In this document: positions 1 to 8,967 of the stretch, piece by piece
How positions within the stretch are numbered: position 1 is the stretch's first letter
Layout of the letters: the number at the start of each line of letters is the position of its first letter
From: JAWSVE01 sp050789445
GTDB lineage: Bacteria; Pseudomonadota; Gammaproteobacteria; Pseudomonadales; Cellvibrionaceae
Length of the DNA: 64,000 bases
Reading direction: 5' to 3'
NCBI GenBank assembly: GCA_050789445.1
Contig: JAILXR010000001.1
Coordinates: 2,728,001-2,792,000, forward strand
Made by a program: the position numbers and the translations under genes
The notes under the pieces: model-generated
Told to the model about the DNA's origin: nothing
Databases searched by the model: none
What the model saw: only the letters and a program-made list of their open reading frames with translations

Positions 1-16
1 AGCGGATTAATTAATC

Positions 17-883
17 ATGGCAGGCACGAAAGAAGTTCGTACAAAAATCGCCAGCGTTAAATCCACGCAAAAAATTACCAGCGCCATGGAAATGGTAGCT
101 GCCAGTAAAATGCGCAAATCACAAGAGCGCATGAAGCTGGGTAAGCCGTACGCAAATCGAATTCGATCTGTGGTAGGACATATTGCTAATGCGCATTCTG
201 AGTATCAGCATACTTACCTAAACGAACGCGAAACAGTGTCTCGTGTTGGCTTTATTGTAATTTCTAGTGACCGTGGTTTATGTGGTGGTTTAAATATTAA
301 TTTATTTAAATCAACAATGAACGCAATGAAAGAATGGCATGATAAAGGTGTTGAAGCTGATATTTGTGCAATAGGAAATAAAGCAGTCGATTTTTTCAAA
401 AGTTATGGTGGTAATGTTGTTGCAGCGCTAAAAGATGTTGGCGATGAACCTTCAGCATCCGACCTAATTGGCAGCGTTAAAGTAATGCTAGATTCCTTTT
501 CAAAAGGGAAAATTGACAAAGTGTATTTGGTGAGCAACGAATTCGTAAACACGATGACGCAACAGCCAAACGTTGACCAGTTGTTGCCGTTACTAGCAGA
601 CGAAGACGAAAAAATGCAGCACTCCTGGGATTATATCTATGAGCCCGATGCTGAAGAATTGTTAGAAGGATTATTAACGCGTTATATCGAATCACAAGTT
701 TACCAAGGCGTTGTTGAAAACAAAGCCTGTGAGCAAGCAGCAAAAATGGTCGCAATGAAAAGCGCAACTGATAATGCTGGCGATATTATTAACGAGTTAG
801 AATTGATTTATAACAAAGCTCGTCAAGCAGCTATTACCCAAGAAATTTCAGAGATTGTAGGCGGTGCTGCAGCTATTTCTTAA
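17..883 (+). CDS. atpG: ATP synthase F1 subunit gamma
   Basis: The central stalk subunit of F1Fo ATP synthase, which couples proton flow through Fo to rotation inside the alpha3-beta3 head. The 288-residue product has the family's usual length. It shows the conserved N-terminal helix beginning MAGTKEVRTKI with KITSAMEMVAASKM, the middle SSDRGLCGG motif, and the C-terminal helix with MKSATDNAG and ARQAAITQEISEIVGGAAA. The ATG lies 16 bases into the window, so atpA is expected just upstream, outside the window. It heads the visible atpG-atpD-atpC run, which is co-directional and probably one transcript. A perfect inverted repeat overlaps its stop codon. Confidence 0.98.
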   Translation: MAGTKEVRTKIASVKSTQKITSAMEMVAASKMRKSQERMKLGKPYANRIRSVVGHIANAHSEYQHTYLNERETVSRVGFIVISSDRGLCGGLNINLFKSTMNAMKEWHDKGVEADICAIGNKAVDFFKSYGGNVVAALKDVGDEPSASDLIGSVKVMLDSFSKGKIDKVYLVSNEFVNTMTQQPNVDQLLPLLADEDEKMQHSWDYIYEPDAEELLEGLLTRYIESQVYQGVVENKACEQAAKMVAMKSATDNAGDIINELELIYNKARQAAITQEISEIVGGAAAIS

Positions 884-899
884 TAAGTTTTATTAAGAA
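877..899 (+). repeat. Perfect 10-bp inverted repeat over the atpG stop codon
   Basis: Arms at 877-886 and 890-899 (TTCTTAATAA and TTATTAAGAA) surround a 3-nt loop and include the atpG TAA. The stem is AT-only and no clean T-run follows, so it is not a convincing terminator. It may slow or process the transcript between atpG and atpD, but that is inference. Confidence 0.4.
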
Positions 900-969
900 A
901 TAAAAACTATGCAGAGCGCAAACAAAAAATTAATTGATAGATTGAAGTATTTTAATAGAGGAAGCCGAA

Positions 970-2370
970 ATGAGTAGCGGACGTATCGTACAAATTATTG
1001 GTGCGGTTATCGATGTCGAATTTCCACGCGACGCCGTACCCGAAATTTACGACGCACTAAAAGTTCCTGAAAAAGGTTTAACTTTAGAAGTGCAACAACA
1101 GCTTGGCGACGGTGTTGTTCGTACCATTGCAATGGGTTCTTCTGAAGGTGTAAGCCGTGGCTTATCCGTAGAAAACACAAAAGCACCGGTTAGCGTACCG
1201 GTAGGTATCGAGACATTAGGCCGCATCATGGATGTATTGGGCAATCCAATTGATGAGTGTGGTCCGATCGGTGAAAAAGAACGCGCTTCGATTCATCGTA
1301 AAGCACCAGCTTATGATGAGCTTGCTGCTTCTACAGATCTACTTGAAACGGGTATTAAAGTTATCGACTTGGTTTGCCCTTTTGCTAAGGGTGGTAAAGT
1401 TGGTTTGTTCGGTGGTGCCGGTGTTGGTAAAACTGTAAACATGATGGAACTCATTAATAATATCGCAACAGCACACAGTGGTTTGTCTGTGTTTGCTGGT
1501 GTTGGTGAGCGTACTCGAGAAGGTAATGACTTCTATCACGAAATGCAGGAAGCGGGTGTTGTTGATGTTGATACTTTCAGCAATTCAAAAGTAGCAATGG
1601 TTTACGGTCAAATGAATGAGCCACCTGGAAACAGATTACGTGTTGCTTTGACTGGTTTGACCATGGCTGAAAAATTCCGTGACGAAGGTCGAGACGTACT
1701 ACTATTCGTTGACAACATTTATCGTTACACACTTGCGGGAACGGAAGTATCTGCACTGCTAGGTCGTATGCCATCAGCAGTAGGTTACCAACCGACACTT
1801 GCTGAAGAAATGGGTGCACTTCAAGAGCGAATTACTTCAACGAAAACAGGTTCAATTACATCAGTACAAGCGGTATACGTACCAGCGGATGACTTGACGG
1901 ATCCATCACCAGCAACAACGTTTGCGCATTTGGATTCAACTGTTGTACTAAGTCGTGACATTGCGGCGAAAGGTATTTATCCAGCAGTAGATCCTCTTGA
2001 TTCAACTTCGCGTCAGCTTGATCCATTAATTATTGGTACAGAGCATTACAACACGGCTCGTGGTGTACAAACTGTTTTACAACGTTACAAAGAGTTGAAA
2101 GACATTATTGCGATCTTGGGTATGGACGAATTATCTGAAGAAGATAAACAAACAGTTTATCGTGCTCGTAAAATCGAACGTTTCCTTTCTCAGCCGTTTA
2201 CAGTGGCAGAAGTTTTCACTGGCTCAAAAGGAAAATACGTTTCTCTAAAAGATACCATTGATGGCTTTAACGCGATCTTAAACGGTGATCATGATGAGCT
2301 TCCAGAGCAAGCGTTCTACATGGTTGGCTCTATCGACGAAGCAATCGAAAAAGCTAAGACTTTAAAATAA
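970..2370 (+). CDS. atpD: ATP synthase F1 subunit beta (catalytic)
   Basis: The catalytic subunit of F1, carrying the ATP synthesis and hydrolysis sites at the membrane-facing head. The 466-residue protein is full length. It shows the Walker A loop GGAGVGKT near residue 150, the GERTREGND segment with the catalytic Glu, the Walker B region LLFVDNIYRYTLAGTE, and the ALLGRMPSAVGYQPTLAEEMG and AVYVPADDLTDPSPATTFAHLD signatures. A purine-rich GAGGAAG lies just before the ATG. It sits 86 bp after atpG and 88 bp before atpC in the same orientation. Confidence 0.99.
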   Translation: MSSGRIVQIIGAVIDVEFPRDAVPEIYDALKVPEKGLTLEVQQQLGDGVVRTIAMGSSEGVSRGLSVENTKAPVSVPVGIETLGRIMDVLGNPIDECGPIGEKERASIHRKAPAYDELAASTDLLETGIKVIDLVCPFAKGGKVGLFGGAGVGKTVNMMELINNIATAHSGLSVFAGVGERTREGNDFYHEMQEAGVVDVDTFSNSKVAMVYGQMNEPPGNRLRVALTGLTMAEKFRDEGRDVLLFVDNIYRYTLAGTEVSALLGRMPSAVGYQPTLAEEMGALQERITSTKTGSITSVQAVYVPADDLTDPSPATTFAHLDSTVVLSRDIAAKGIYPAVDPLDSTSRQLDPLIIGTEHYNTARGVQTVLQRYKELKDIIAILGMDELSEEDKQTVYRARKIERFLSQPFTVAEVFTGSKGKYVSLKDTIDGFNAILNGDHDELPEQAFYMVGSIDEAIEKAKTLK

Positions 2371-2458
2371 GTCTTAGCGGTTTTGCCGAAACCTATGTTT
2401 AAAAGTATTGTTGAAAAACATTACTCATAAAAACAGAAAGCGAACGAGATAATTTAAG

Positions 2459-2884
2459 ATGGCATTAACAATTCACTGCGACATCGTAAGTGCAGAAGAA
2501 GAACTTTTTTCCGGCCTAGTTGAAATGCTAGTTGTTAACGGAACAGAAGGTGAAGTGGGTGTTTCTTATGGTCATGCCCCTCTTCTCACTGGTTTGAAAC
2601 CGGGTCCAGTACGTATTATTAAATCAGGCGGTGAAGAAGAAATTTATTATCTTTCTGGTGGTCATCTAGAAGTGCAGCCGCACTTAGTGTCTATACTTGC
2701 TGACACCGCTTTACGTGCTGATGATATTGATGAAGCTGCAGCGCTTGAAGCAAAAAATCAAGCAGAGCAAGATTTGAATAATCAATCTAGCGAATTTGAT
2801 TTCTCAAAAGCTGCAGCACAACTTGCAGAATCAGTAGCACAACTACGCACTTTACAAGCTATTCGTAGAAAAGCAGGCAAATAG
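2459..2884 (+). CDS. atpC: ATP synthase F1 subunit epsilon
   Basis: Epsilon subunit of the F1 central stalk, which contacts gamma and the c-ring and can inhibit ATP hydrolysis. The 141-residue protein has the N-terminal beta-sandwich with GEVGVSYGHAPLLTGLKPG and the LSGGHLEVQPHLVSILADTA motif. A C-terminal helical hairpin rich in Ala, Glu and Gln ends RTLQAIRRKAGK. It is the last gene of the atp operon and is followed by a long perfect inverted repeat. Confidence 0.98.
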   Translation: MALTIHCDIVSAEEELFSGLVEMLVVNGTEGEVGVSYGHAPLLTGLKPGPVRIIKSGGEEEIYYLSGGHLEVQPHLVSILADTALRADDIDEAAALEAKNQAEQDLNNQSSEFDFSKAAAQLAESVAQLRTLQAIRRKAGK

Positions 2885-2904
2885 CTTTCTATACCTTATT
2901 TAAA

Positions 2905-2936
2905 TTGATGTAAGTATTTAAAAATACTTACATCAA
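2905..2936 (+). terminator. Perfect 15-bp palindromic hairpin after atpC
   Basis: Arms at 2905-2919 (TTGATGTAAGTATTT) and 2922-2936 (its exact reverse complement) with a 2-nt loop, 20 bp after the atpC stop. The position fits the end of the atp operon. There is no T-run after the stem (a CCCTCCCC stretch follows), so intrinsic termination is uncertain and it may instead be an mRNA 3'-end stabiliser. Confidence 0.55.
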
Positions 2937-3226
2937 ACACTCCCTCCCCTTCTTGTAAGATCGTTTCTTTTTATCCCAAATATTAGAATATACAAAAGAT
3001 TCATACACTCTATTTACAGTAGTGAGAGTGAAGCTAACCGACGAGTTAATTGGCTGCTGCTTTAATCTTATAGGTACAGAAAAAAACGTAAAAAAAAGGT
3101 AGCATTGATCTTTACTGATACAAGCATACTTTTATCGGTGTTTTTTAGGAATAACCTTTACAGTCAGAGGTTGAAGTTTTTAAGCGAAGAGGCAAACTCT
3201 GAATATCAACAGAATGGAAAATAACT
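2937..3226. other. Intergenic region between atpC and glmU
   Basis: With the preceding hairpin this makes a 342-bp gap. I see no ORF with coding character and no RNA gene. It must carry the glmU promoter and leader, but I could not pick a convincing -35/-10 pair by eye. Confidence 0.5.
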
Positions 3227-4591
3227 ATGTTAAATATTGTGATTCTAGCAGCAGGCAAAGGTACTCGAATGAAGTCGAGTTTACCAAAAGTACTTCATCC
3301 AATTGCTGGGCGTTCATTATTAAAGCATGTGCTTGATACAGCCAGTGAACTAGAAAGCAAAGAACCACTTAACGTAGTTATAGGGCATGGAGCAGAGCAA
3401 ATAGAATTAGCACTTTCCGCAGAGAACGTTCGGTTTATTCAACAAACAGAGCAGCTCGGAACGGGCCACGCGGTACAGCAAGCACTTCCCCATATTCAAT
3501 CAGATGCCGTTGTTTTAATCCTCTACGGCGATGTCCCACTTATAAAAAAGGACACACTAGAAAAGCTAATAAACTTAGTAAGTAAGGACTCGCTAGCGCT
3601 GTTAACGCTATCCTTAGACGAGCCTTCTGGATATGGCAGGATAGAAAGAAACAGTAATGGTGATGTTATTGCTATCGTTGAGCAAAAAGATGCGAATGAA
3701 GCACAGCTTAAGATCAACGAAATAAACACCGGCGTGATGGCAGTTTATGGTGAACACCTTCAGCGCTGGCTACCGATGCTGTCGAACTCAAATGCTCAGG
3801 GAGAATACTATCTCACCGACATTATCGCCCTTGCTAAAGAAGATAATGTGTCCATTAACACCGAGCAACCAGCTAACGAGTGGGAAGTGTTGGGTGTGAA
3901 TAACCGAATCCAACAAGCCGAGTTAGAAAGGTTCTACCAACAGGAGTTAGCTGAAAAACTCATGGCTGATGGTCTTACCCTTTTCGACCCTACTCGCTTT
4001 GATTGCAGAGGTAATTTGGAAGTAGGACAAGATGTTGTCATCGACATCAACTGCGTTTTTGAAGGTGATGTGAAAATTGGCAATAACGTATCCATTGCTC
4101 AAAATTGTTCGATAAAAAATGCAGTGATTGGTGATGGCTGCGTCATAAAAGCAAACACTGTTATTGAAGATGCAGAATTAGGAATAAATTGCGAAGCAGG
4201 ACCTTTTGCTCGATTAAGACCAGGAACAAAATTAGCTAACAAAGCAAAAATTGGTAACTTTGTCGAAATTAAAAAAGCGACGTTAGGTGAAGGCAGTAAA
4301 GTAAACCACCTAAGTTATATTGGCGATGCACAACTTGGAGAACACGTGAATGTCGGCGCAGGAACAATTACTTGCAACTATGACGGCGTAAATAAATGGA
4401 TAACAGAAATAGGCGATAATGCATTTATTGGTTCTAACTCAGCACTTGTAGCCCCTGTAAAAATAGGAAAAAGTGCAACCGTCGGTGCAGGCTCAACAAT
4501 AAATCAAGAAGTCCCTGATGATCATTTGTCTGTCGCAAGAGGAAAGCAAAAAAACCTAAGCGGATGGAGTCGGCCGACTAAGAAAAAATAA
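3227..4591 (+). CDS. glmU: Bifunctional UDP-GlcNAc pyrophosphorylase / GlcN-1-P acetyltransferase
   Basis: Makes UDP-N-acetylglucosamine, the precursor of peptidoglycan and LPS, in two cytoplasmic steps: acetylation of glucosamine-1-phosphate and uridylyl transfer. The 454-residue protein has an N-terminal uridyltransferase domain (about 1-230) with LAAGKGTRMKSSLPKVLHP, QLGTGHAVQQA and YGDVPL. A C-terminal left-handed beta-helix of hexapeptide repeats (about 250-450) carries the acetyltransferase residues in RLRPGTKL and NYDGVNK. The ATG follows GGAAAATAACT, a plausible ribosome site. It is linked to a DeoR regulator and glmS, as in many pseudomonads. Confidence 0.98.
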   Translation: MLNIVILAAGKGTRMKSSLPKVLHPIAGRSLLKHVLDTASELESKEPLNVVIGHGAEQIELALSAENVRFIQQTEQLGTGHAVQQALPHIQSDAVVLILYGDVPLIKKDTLEKLINLVSKDSLALLTLSLDEPSGYGRIERNSNGDVIAIVEQKDANEAQLKINEINTGVMAVYGEHLQRWLPMLSNSNAQGEYYLTDIIALAKEDNVSINTEQPANEWEVLGVNNRIQQAELERFYQQELAEKLMADGLTLFDPTRFDCRGNLEVGQDVVIDINCVFEGDVKIGNNVSIAQNCSIKNAVIGDGCVIKANTVIEDAELGINCEAGPFARLRPGTKLANKAKIGNFVEIKKATLGEGSKVNHLSYIGDAQLGEHVNVGAGTITCNYDGVNKWITEIGDNAFIGSNSALVAPVKIGKSATVGAGSTINQEVPDDHLSVARGKQKNLSGWSRPTKKK

Positions 4592-4600
4592 AATTAAAAA

Positions 4601-4642
4601 AATTACAGCGCTTGATAATGAAAATTAACAAACGCTGTAATT
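4601..4642 (+). terminator. Hairpin after glmU, between convergent genes
   Basis: Inverted repeat AATTACAGCG (4601-4610) and CGCTGTAATT (4633-4642) with a 22-nt loop, 10 bp after the glmU stop and before the end of the opposing cytochrome b5-like gene. A long loop and no strong T-tract make it a moderate candidate. Confidence 0.45.
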
Positions 4643-4708
4643 ATTTAAATGACTTTAGGCAACAACCGTACGGAAATAAAATTATAAATTAAGTATTATC
4701 TTATTAAC

Positions 4709-5050
4709 CTATTCTAAGTTTCCAATTAAATATTGATTAAGAAGAGCATAAGCTTCTTCTGAGTGATCCACACCAATTCCCTTTCTTTCCATTCCGTCAG
4801 TTGCTATAGAACCACACCAAGATTCTATCGTTCCTGGTGATGATGGGTGAAGTTCTAAATAGTCTGTAACGTCATAAACCTTTTTTAAAATTATCAGCCA
4901 GCAATCTGAAGAGCTATTGTGTTTTGAAACTTCTTCTATAGTAAATGTTTTTTGAGCTTCAACTGTGGAAGACAGGAGGAATAGAATAAGTAGAGGAATG
5001 AATGAAATTAGGCGTAATTTTAAAAAATGGTCTTGATGGTCACTAATCAT
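4709..5050 (-). CDS. Secreted cytochrome b5-like heme-binding protein
   Basis: A 113-residue protein. Its N-terminal hydrophobic segment (LRLISFIPLLILFLLSSTVEA, about residues 12-32) looks like a signal peptide, so the heme domain should be periplasmic. The rest matches the cytochrome b5 fold: TIEEVSKHNSSSDCWLII, VYDVTDYLELHP and a second axial His in VDHSEEAYALL. The canonical HPGG is replaced by HPSSPG. It stands alone and convergent to glmU. An electron-transfer role is inferred; the partner is unknown. The start is uncertain because the first residues are unusual for a signal peptide. Confidence 0.75.
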   Translation of the reverse strand: MISDHQDHFLKLRLISFIPLLILFLLSSTVEAQKTFTIEEVSKHNSSSDCWLIILKKVYDVTDYLELHPSSPGTIESWCGSIATDGMERKGIGVDHSEEAYALLNQYLIGNLE

Positions 5051-5233
5051 AACGAATTACCCTCTAAAGAAACTTATCGAAACGTTATTGAAATCGTACT
5101 TGAGTCATCCTAAATCATGTCTAGCGCATTAGTTTGCTCCAGATCATAAGAACTCAATAATAATAAATAAAACTTGCTATTTAGTTTCGAATTCATAAAA
5201 TATCTTTCGATTTGAAACTTAAAGATAGAAAAA

Positions 5234-6004
5234 ATGACGAAACGAAACACTCAACAGCGCCGTAGAGCTATTACAAAGCGCTTAAATGAAGAGGGCGAAG
5301 TGAGTGTTGAGGCCTTAGCGGAGCAGTTTGCGACCTCTGAGGTGACAATTCGCAAGGATTTGGCCGCATTAGAGGCAAATGGCTTGTTATTACGTCGTTA
5401 CGGTGGCGCGGTTCCTGTGCCCCATGAGCTGATATCTGAGACGGTTAATGAGAAGGTTTCCCCAGCCAAAGAAGCTATAGCAAAAGCAGCGGCTGATTTA
5501 ATCAGAGACCATAATCGCGTCATTATTGATAGTGGTAGTACAACTACCGCGGCCCTACTTCCTGAGTTGTCGAGCAAACAAGGGTTGGTGGTCATGACAA
5601 ACTCGCTGCGCATCGCCAATGCTTTGCGAGAGCTTGAAAACGAACCTACCATTTTGATGAGTGGCGGAACGTGGGATCCGAAATCAGAAGGTTTCCAGGG
5701 GCAGCTCGCCGAACAAGTATTGCACTCTTACAACTTTGATCAATTTTTTATTGGTGCTGATGGTCTTGACCTAGATCGTGGCACGACTACGTTTAATGAA
5801 CTTTATAGTTTAAGCAGTGTAATGGCTGAAGTGTCTCGCGAAGTGATCGTGATGGCGGAATCGAAAAAAGTCGATCGTAAAATTCACAACTTAGAATTAC
5901 CGTGGTCTGTCGTTAACGTTTTAGTGACAGATGACAAAATAAATTCTGCCAGTGTACAGAAATTAGAACAACAAGGCGTGCGTGTTATTTGTGCGCCTTT
6001 TTAA
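5234..6004 (+). CDS. glmR: DeoR-family transcriptional regulator, GlmR-like
   Basis: A 256-residue regulator. The N-terminal DeoR winged helix (about 5-60) shows RRRAITKRLNEEGEVSVEALAEQF, SEVTIRKDLAALE and RRYGGAV. The C-terminal sugar-phosphate sensor domain (about 75-250) contains IIDSGSTTTAL-type, MTNSLRIANAL and SGGTWDPKSEGFQG motifs. It lies between glmU and glmS, 66 bp before glmS. In Pseudomonas a DeoR protein in this position controls glmS and amino-sugar metabolism, so the same role is inferred here. The sensor ligand is probably a glucosamine phosphate; the sequence does not show this. Confidence 0.85.
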   Translation: MTKRNTQQRRRAITKRLNEEGEVSVEALAEQFATSEVTIRKDLAALEANGLLLRRYGGAVPVPHELISETVNEKVSPAKEAIAKAAADLIRDHNRVIIDSGSTTTAALLPELSSKQGLVVMTNSLRIANALRELENEPTILMSGGTWDPKSEGFQGQLAEQVLHSYNFDQFFIGADGLDLDRGTTTFNELYSLSSVMAEVSREVIVMAESKKVDRKIHNLELPWSVVNVLVTDDKINSASVQKLEQQGVRVICAPF

Positions 6005-6070
6005 TACCAAATTATTTTATGTCTAACTTTTATTGAAAAATAAAAGCATTCAACTTTTTAGGAGCGAGTT

Positions 6071-7906
6071 ATGTGTGGGATTGTAGGTGCAGTAGCACAG
6101 CGAAATATTACGGGTATTTTAGTCGAAGGATTAAAGCGTTTGGAATACCGTGGTTATGATTCGGCAGGTGTTGCAGTTTTAGATAAACAAAAAAATCTAC
6201 AAATCCGGAAAGCAGTCGGTAAAGTTGCCAGCTTAGAAGACACCATCAATAACTCACCTATTAAAGGCGGAGTTGGTATTGCGCACACACGTTGGGCTAC
6301 ACATGGTAAGCCCAGTGAGACAAATGCACATCCACATCACTCAATGACAGAAGATGTTGCGGTCGTACACAACGGTATTATTGAAAATTTTGATGAGCTT
6401 CGAAAAGAATTAGAAAAAACGGGCGTTAAATTCAAATCTGAAACAGATACAGAAGTGATTGCTCATCTTGTAAAATCATTTTTAGATCAAGGATTAACAT
6501 TATTAGAAGCAGTACAAGCTTCGACGAAAAAATGCGAAGGTGCATACGGTGTCGCTGTTATTCAAGCAGACGATCCAAGCACAATAGTTGTCGCACGCAG
6601 TGGTAGCCCACTTGTGATTGGTGTTGGTATTGAAGAAAATTTTATCGCATCCGATCAACTGGCCTTACGACAAGTGACGGATCGTTTTATTTATCTAGAA
6701 GAAGGTGATACCGCTGTCATCACAAAAGAAAATTACACAATTTATGATGCGGACAAAAAAGAAATCGAACGAGATATCGTTCAACTGACCGATGGAATTG
6801 AATCATCAGAACGCGGTAAGTTTCGTCATTATATGTTGAAAGAAATTTATGAACAGCCTGAAGTAATTAAAAATACGCTAACAGGTCGTTTAGGAAAAGA
6901 TAAAGTTCTAGAAGAAGCTTTTGGTACTAATGCTAAAGATATTTTTGAAAAAGTTGAAGCGGTACAAATTGTTGCTTGTGGAACCAGTTATCACGCTGGT
7001 TTAGTAGCTAAATATTGGTTAGAAGATTGGGGCGGCCTACCCTGCTCTGTTGAAGTGGCGAGTGAATTTCGTTACAGAAAAACGGTTGTACAAAAAAATT
7101 CATTGTTCGTTACGATTTCACAATCGGGTGAAACAGCCGATACATTGGCCGCTCTTCGTAACGCAAAAAAATCTGGATACCTTGCAGGCTTAGCCATATG
7201 TAATGTGGCAAATAGTTCATTAGTTCGCGAATCAGATTTGGTGTTAATGACTTTAGCGGGCCCAGAAATTGGTGTTGCTTCAACAAAAGCATTTACGACG
7301 CAACTAACAGCGCTTCAGTTGCTAGCCATTGTTCTGGGTCGTCGTCATGGAGTTACACCTGAAAAAGAAGCCGAGATGGTTGCAGCATTGCATCAATTGC
7401 CCAAATTATGCGAAGAAACGTTAGCATTAGACAGCGTTATTGAAAAAACAAGTGAAGCCTTTGCTGAAAAACATCATGCGTTATTTTTAGGTCGTGGCGT
7501 TCAATATCCAATCGCTCTAGAGGGTGCTTTAAAGCTAAAAGAGATTTCGTATATTCATGCCGAAGCCTATCCAGCGGGCGAATTAAAACATGGTCCATTG
7601 GCGCTAGTAGATGCTGATATGCCTGTTGTCGCGGTTGCACCAAGTAATGACTTGTTGGAAAAATTAAAGTCGAACTTGGAAGTAGTACAAGCCCGTGGCG
7701 GAAAATTATTTGTTTTTGCTGATGAAGCCGCGGGATTTAAAAACGACGCCGAATCAACCGTTGTTAACGTACCGCACATTCCAGAAAATATAGCGCCAAT
7801 TGTTTACACGCTTCCATTACAGTTGCTGTCATATCATGTTGCAGTACTGAAAGGAACGGACGTCGACCAACCACGTAACTTGGCAAAATCAGTTACTGTT
7901 GAATAA
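6071..7906 (+). CDS. glmS: Glutamine--fructose-6-phosphate aminotransferase (isomerizing)
   Basis: First committed enzyme of hexosamine synthesis, making glucosamine-6-phosphate from fructose-6-phosphate and glutamine. The 611-residue protein starts MCGIVGA, giving the N-terminal nucleophile Cys of the glutaminase domain (1-240; TRWATHG, HNGIIENF, SETDTE). Two SIS isomerase domains follow (ACGTSYHAG, ISQSGETADTL, STKAFTTQL). It ends with KSVTVE, the conserved active-site tail. TTTAGGAGCGAGTT before the ATG is a strong ribosome site. No glmS ribozyme is visible in the 66-bp leader. Confidence 0.99.
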   Translation: MCGIVGAVAQRNITGILVEGLKRLEYRGYDSAGVAVLDKQKNLQIRKAVGKVASLEDTINNSPIKGGVGIAHTRWATHGKPSETNAHPHHSMTEDVAVVHNGIIENFDELRKELEKTGVKFKSETDTEVIAHLVKSFLDQGLTLLEAVQASTKKCEGAYGVAVIQADDPSTIVVARSGSPLVIGVGIEENFIASDQLALRQVTDRFIYLEEGDTAVITKENYTIYDADKKEIERDIVQLTDGIESSERGKFRHYMLKEIYEQPEVIKNTLTGRLGKDKVLEEAFGTNAKDIFEKVEAVQIVACGTSYHAGLVAKYWLEDWGGLPCSVEVASEFRYRKTVVQKNSLFVTISQSGETADTLAALRNAKKSGYLAGLAICNVANSSLVRESDLVLMTLAGPEIGVASTKAFTTQLTALQLLAIVLGRRHGVTPEKEAEMVAALHQLPKLCEETLALDSVIEKTSEAFAEKHHALFLGRGVQYPIALEGALKLKEISYIHAEAYPAGELKHGPLALVDADMPVVAVAPSNDLLEKLKSNLEVVQARGGKLFVFADEAAGFKNDAESTVVNVPHIPENIAPIVYTLPLQLLSYHVAVLKGTDVDQPRNLAKSVTVE

Positions 7907-7919
7907 TATTTAGAAGAGA

Positions 7920-7956
7920 AGCTCACTCATAAATAAATATATTTTATGGGTGAGCT
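7920..7956 (+). terminator. Hairpin after glmS
   Basis: Arms 7920-7933 and 7943-7956 pair over 14 positions with one mismatch (a possible G-U), loop 9 nt, located 14 bp after the glmS stop. No T-run follows directly, so efficiency is uncertain. Confidence 0.5.
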
Positions 7957-8189
7957 AATGAGAGAATAAGTTCTATCCTATCAAACATTCAAGAAAGCAC
8001 TAAGCCTACCGAAAGTTAAAAATTAGTTATTATCATCTTCTACAAAGATTTTTTTTCAGCGAATTCTATACATAGAAAATGTAGAAAAGGCTGCAGCCGT
8101 TATTACTCCCCAAATTGCAGTATAAGCGTAATCGGCATCGGAGGTGCCAAATCGATAACCTTCTTTTTATGATTGTAGGACTATTATTC

Positions 8190-8417
8190 TTAAGAGTTGT
8201 TTCTTAAAGATCTTATTATTTTAGTTGAGATGTATGTCCAGAATAAGAGAAGGATAGAAACAATGATCAAAAGAAATGTATACATGCCGCTAGCATCATA
8301 TTGCATAAGAAGAAAAATGCCATAGGCTAAAAGAAGAGCATATATTGATACGATAATGAAAACTATAAGACTGGCTCGTGTAATCTTTTTAGCGCTAGGG
8401 CTCAAGCTATTTTTCAT
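8190..8417 (-). CDS. Small two-helix membrane protein, unknown
   Basis: A 75-residue protein with two strongly hydrophobic segments (about 17-40 and 45-66) flanked by Lys/Arg, so a small inner-membrane protein. I do not recognise a family. The reading frame stays open upstream without a start codon, back to the stop of the next gene at 8526. That upstream stretch could encode another hydrophobic segment (AGYISFIAATLYFYYHSYIL), so the gene may be N-terminally truncated. It is on the same strand as the 8526-8720 gene. Confidence 0.4.
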   Translation of the reverse strand: MKNSLSPSAKKITRASLIVFIIVSIYALLLAYGIFLLMQYDASGMYTFLLIIVSILLLFWTYISTKIIRSLRNNS

Positions 8418-8525
8418 TGATAATATATAGGAGTGATAATAGAAATAGAGAGTTGCTGCGATAAAAGATATGTAACCAGCTAGGTTGATAGTAAAGTTAA
8501 GCTCATAATTTGAGAGGAAAGATAG

Positions 8526-8720
8526 TTAGAATCTTTCTTTATCTTCCCAGTCGCCGCGCATTGTCATTAGGTAAATTGTTATAGCAATAAGACCGAGTAT
8601 AACGCCAAAAAAGGGAGATTTAATAGCAACCCAAGTTGCGAGTACGATTGCCAAGCCTGTAGCTATGATAATGCTAGCTGTTCTGACTGAGCCAAATTTA
8701 CGCTCTTCACTAACCCTCAT
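8526..8720 (-). CDS. Small membrane protein, unknown
   Basis: I place the start at the ATG at 8720 rather than at 8753, because GGAGGTG sits 7 nt before it on the minus strand, a near-perfect ribosome site. The product is 64 residues: a basic N-terminus (MRVSEERKFGSVR), two hydrophobic segments (about 14-32 and 35-50) and an acidic tail ending DWEDKERF. No family recognised. The strong ribosome site makes it likely to be expressed. Confidence 0.6.
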   Translation of the reverse strand: MRVSEERKFGSVRTASIIIATGLAIVLATWVAIKSPFFGVILGLIAITIYLMTMRGDWEDKERF

Positions 8721-8967
8721 GGCTAACACCTCCAAAAGACATCTGTGATACATTCTGCTCGGGATTAATTAAAAAGTCAGCAATTATTTTAGACATATTT
8801 CAAACTAATATCAGAAGCAATATTGATGCGCCGAAGAGATATTAAGAAAATAAAAAATATATAAAAAGAGGAGTTTATAGACAAAAATAAAAAATATTTT
8901 ATCGGAGTATATGTATTGTGTTGTTTTGGTAATTAAAAATAGTACAGATAATACTTGTTAGTAAAGG

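Noticed and set aside
477..767. Long antisense ORF inside atpG
   Set aside because: It is the shadow of a strongly conserved gene with no start signals. The same applies to long antisense ORFs in atpD, uvrD, recG, pstC and gltP.
8056..8166. Short minus-strand open stretch encoding GTSDADYAYTAIWG and a hydrophobic tail
   Set aside because: It reads like a protein fragment, but there is no start codon and I could not link it to a family or to the neighbouring ORF (different frame). Not strong enough to list.
7907..8189. attTn7 site downstream of glmS with an inserted element
   Set aside because: The end of glmS is the known Tn7 target. The glmS tail is intact and no Tn7-like tns genes or end repeats follow, so there is no sign of insertion.
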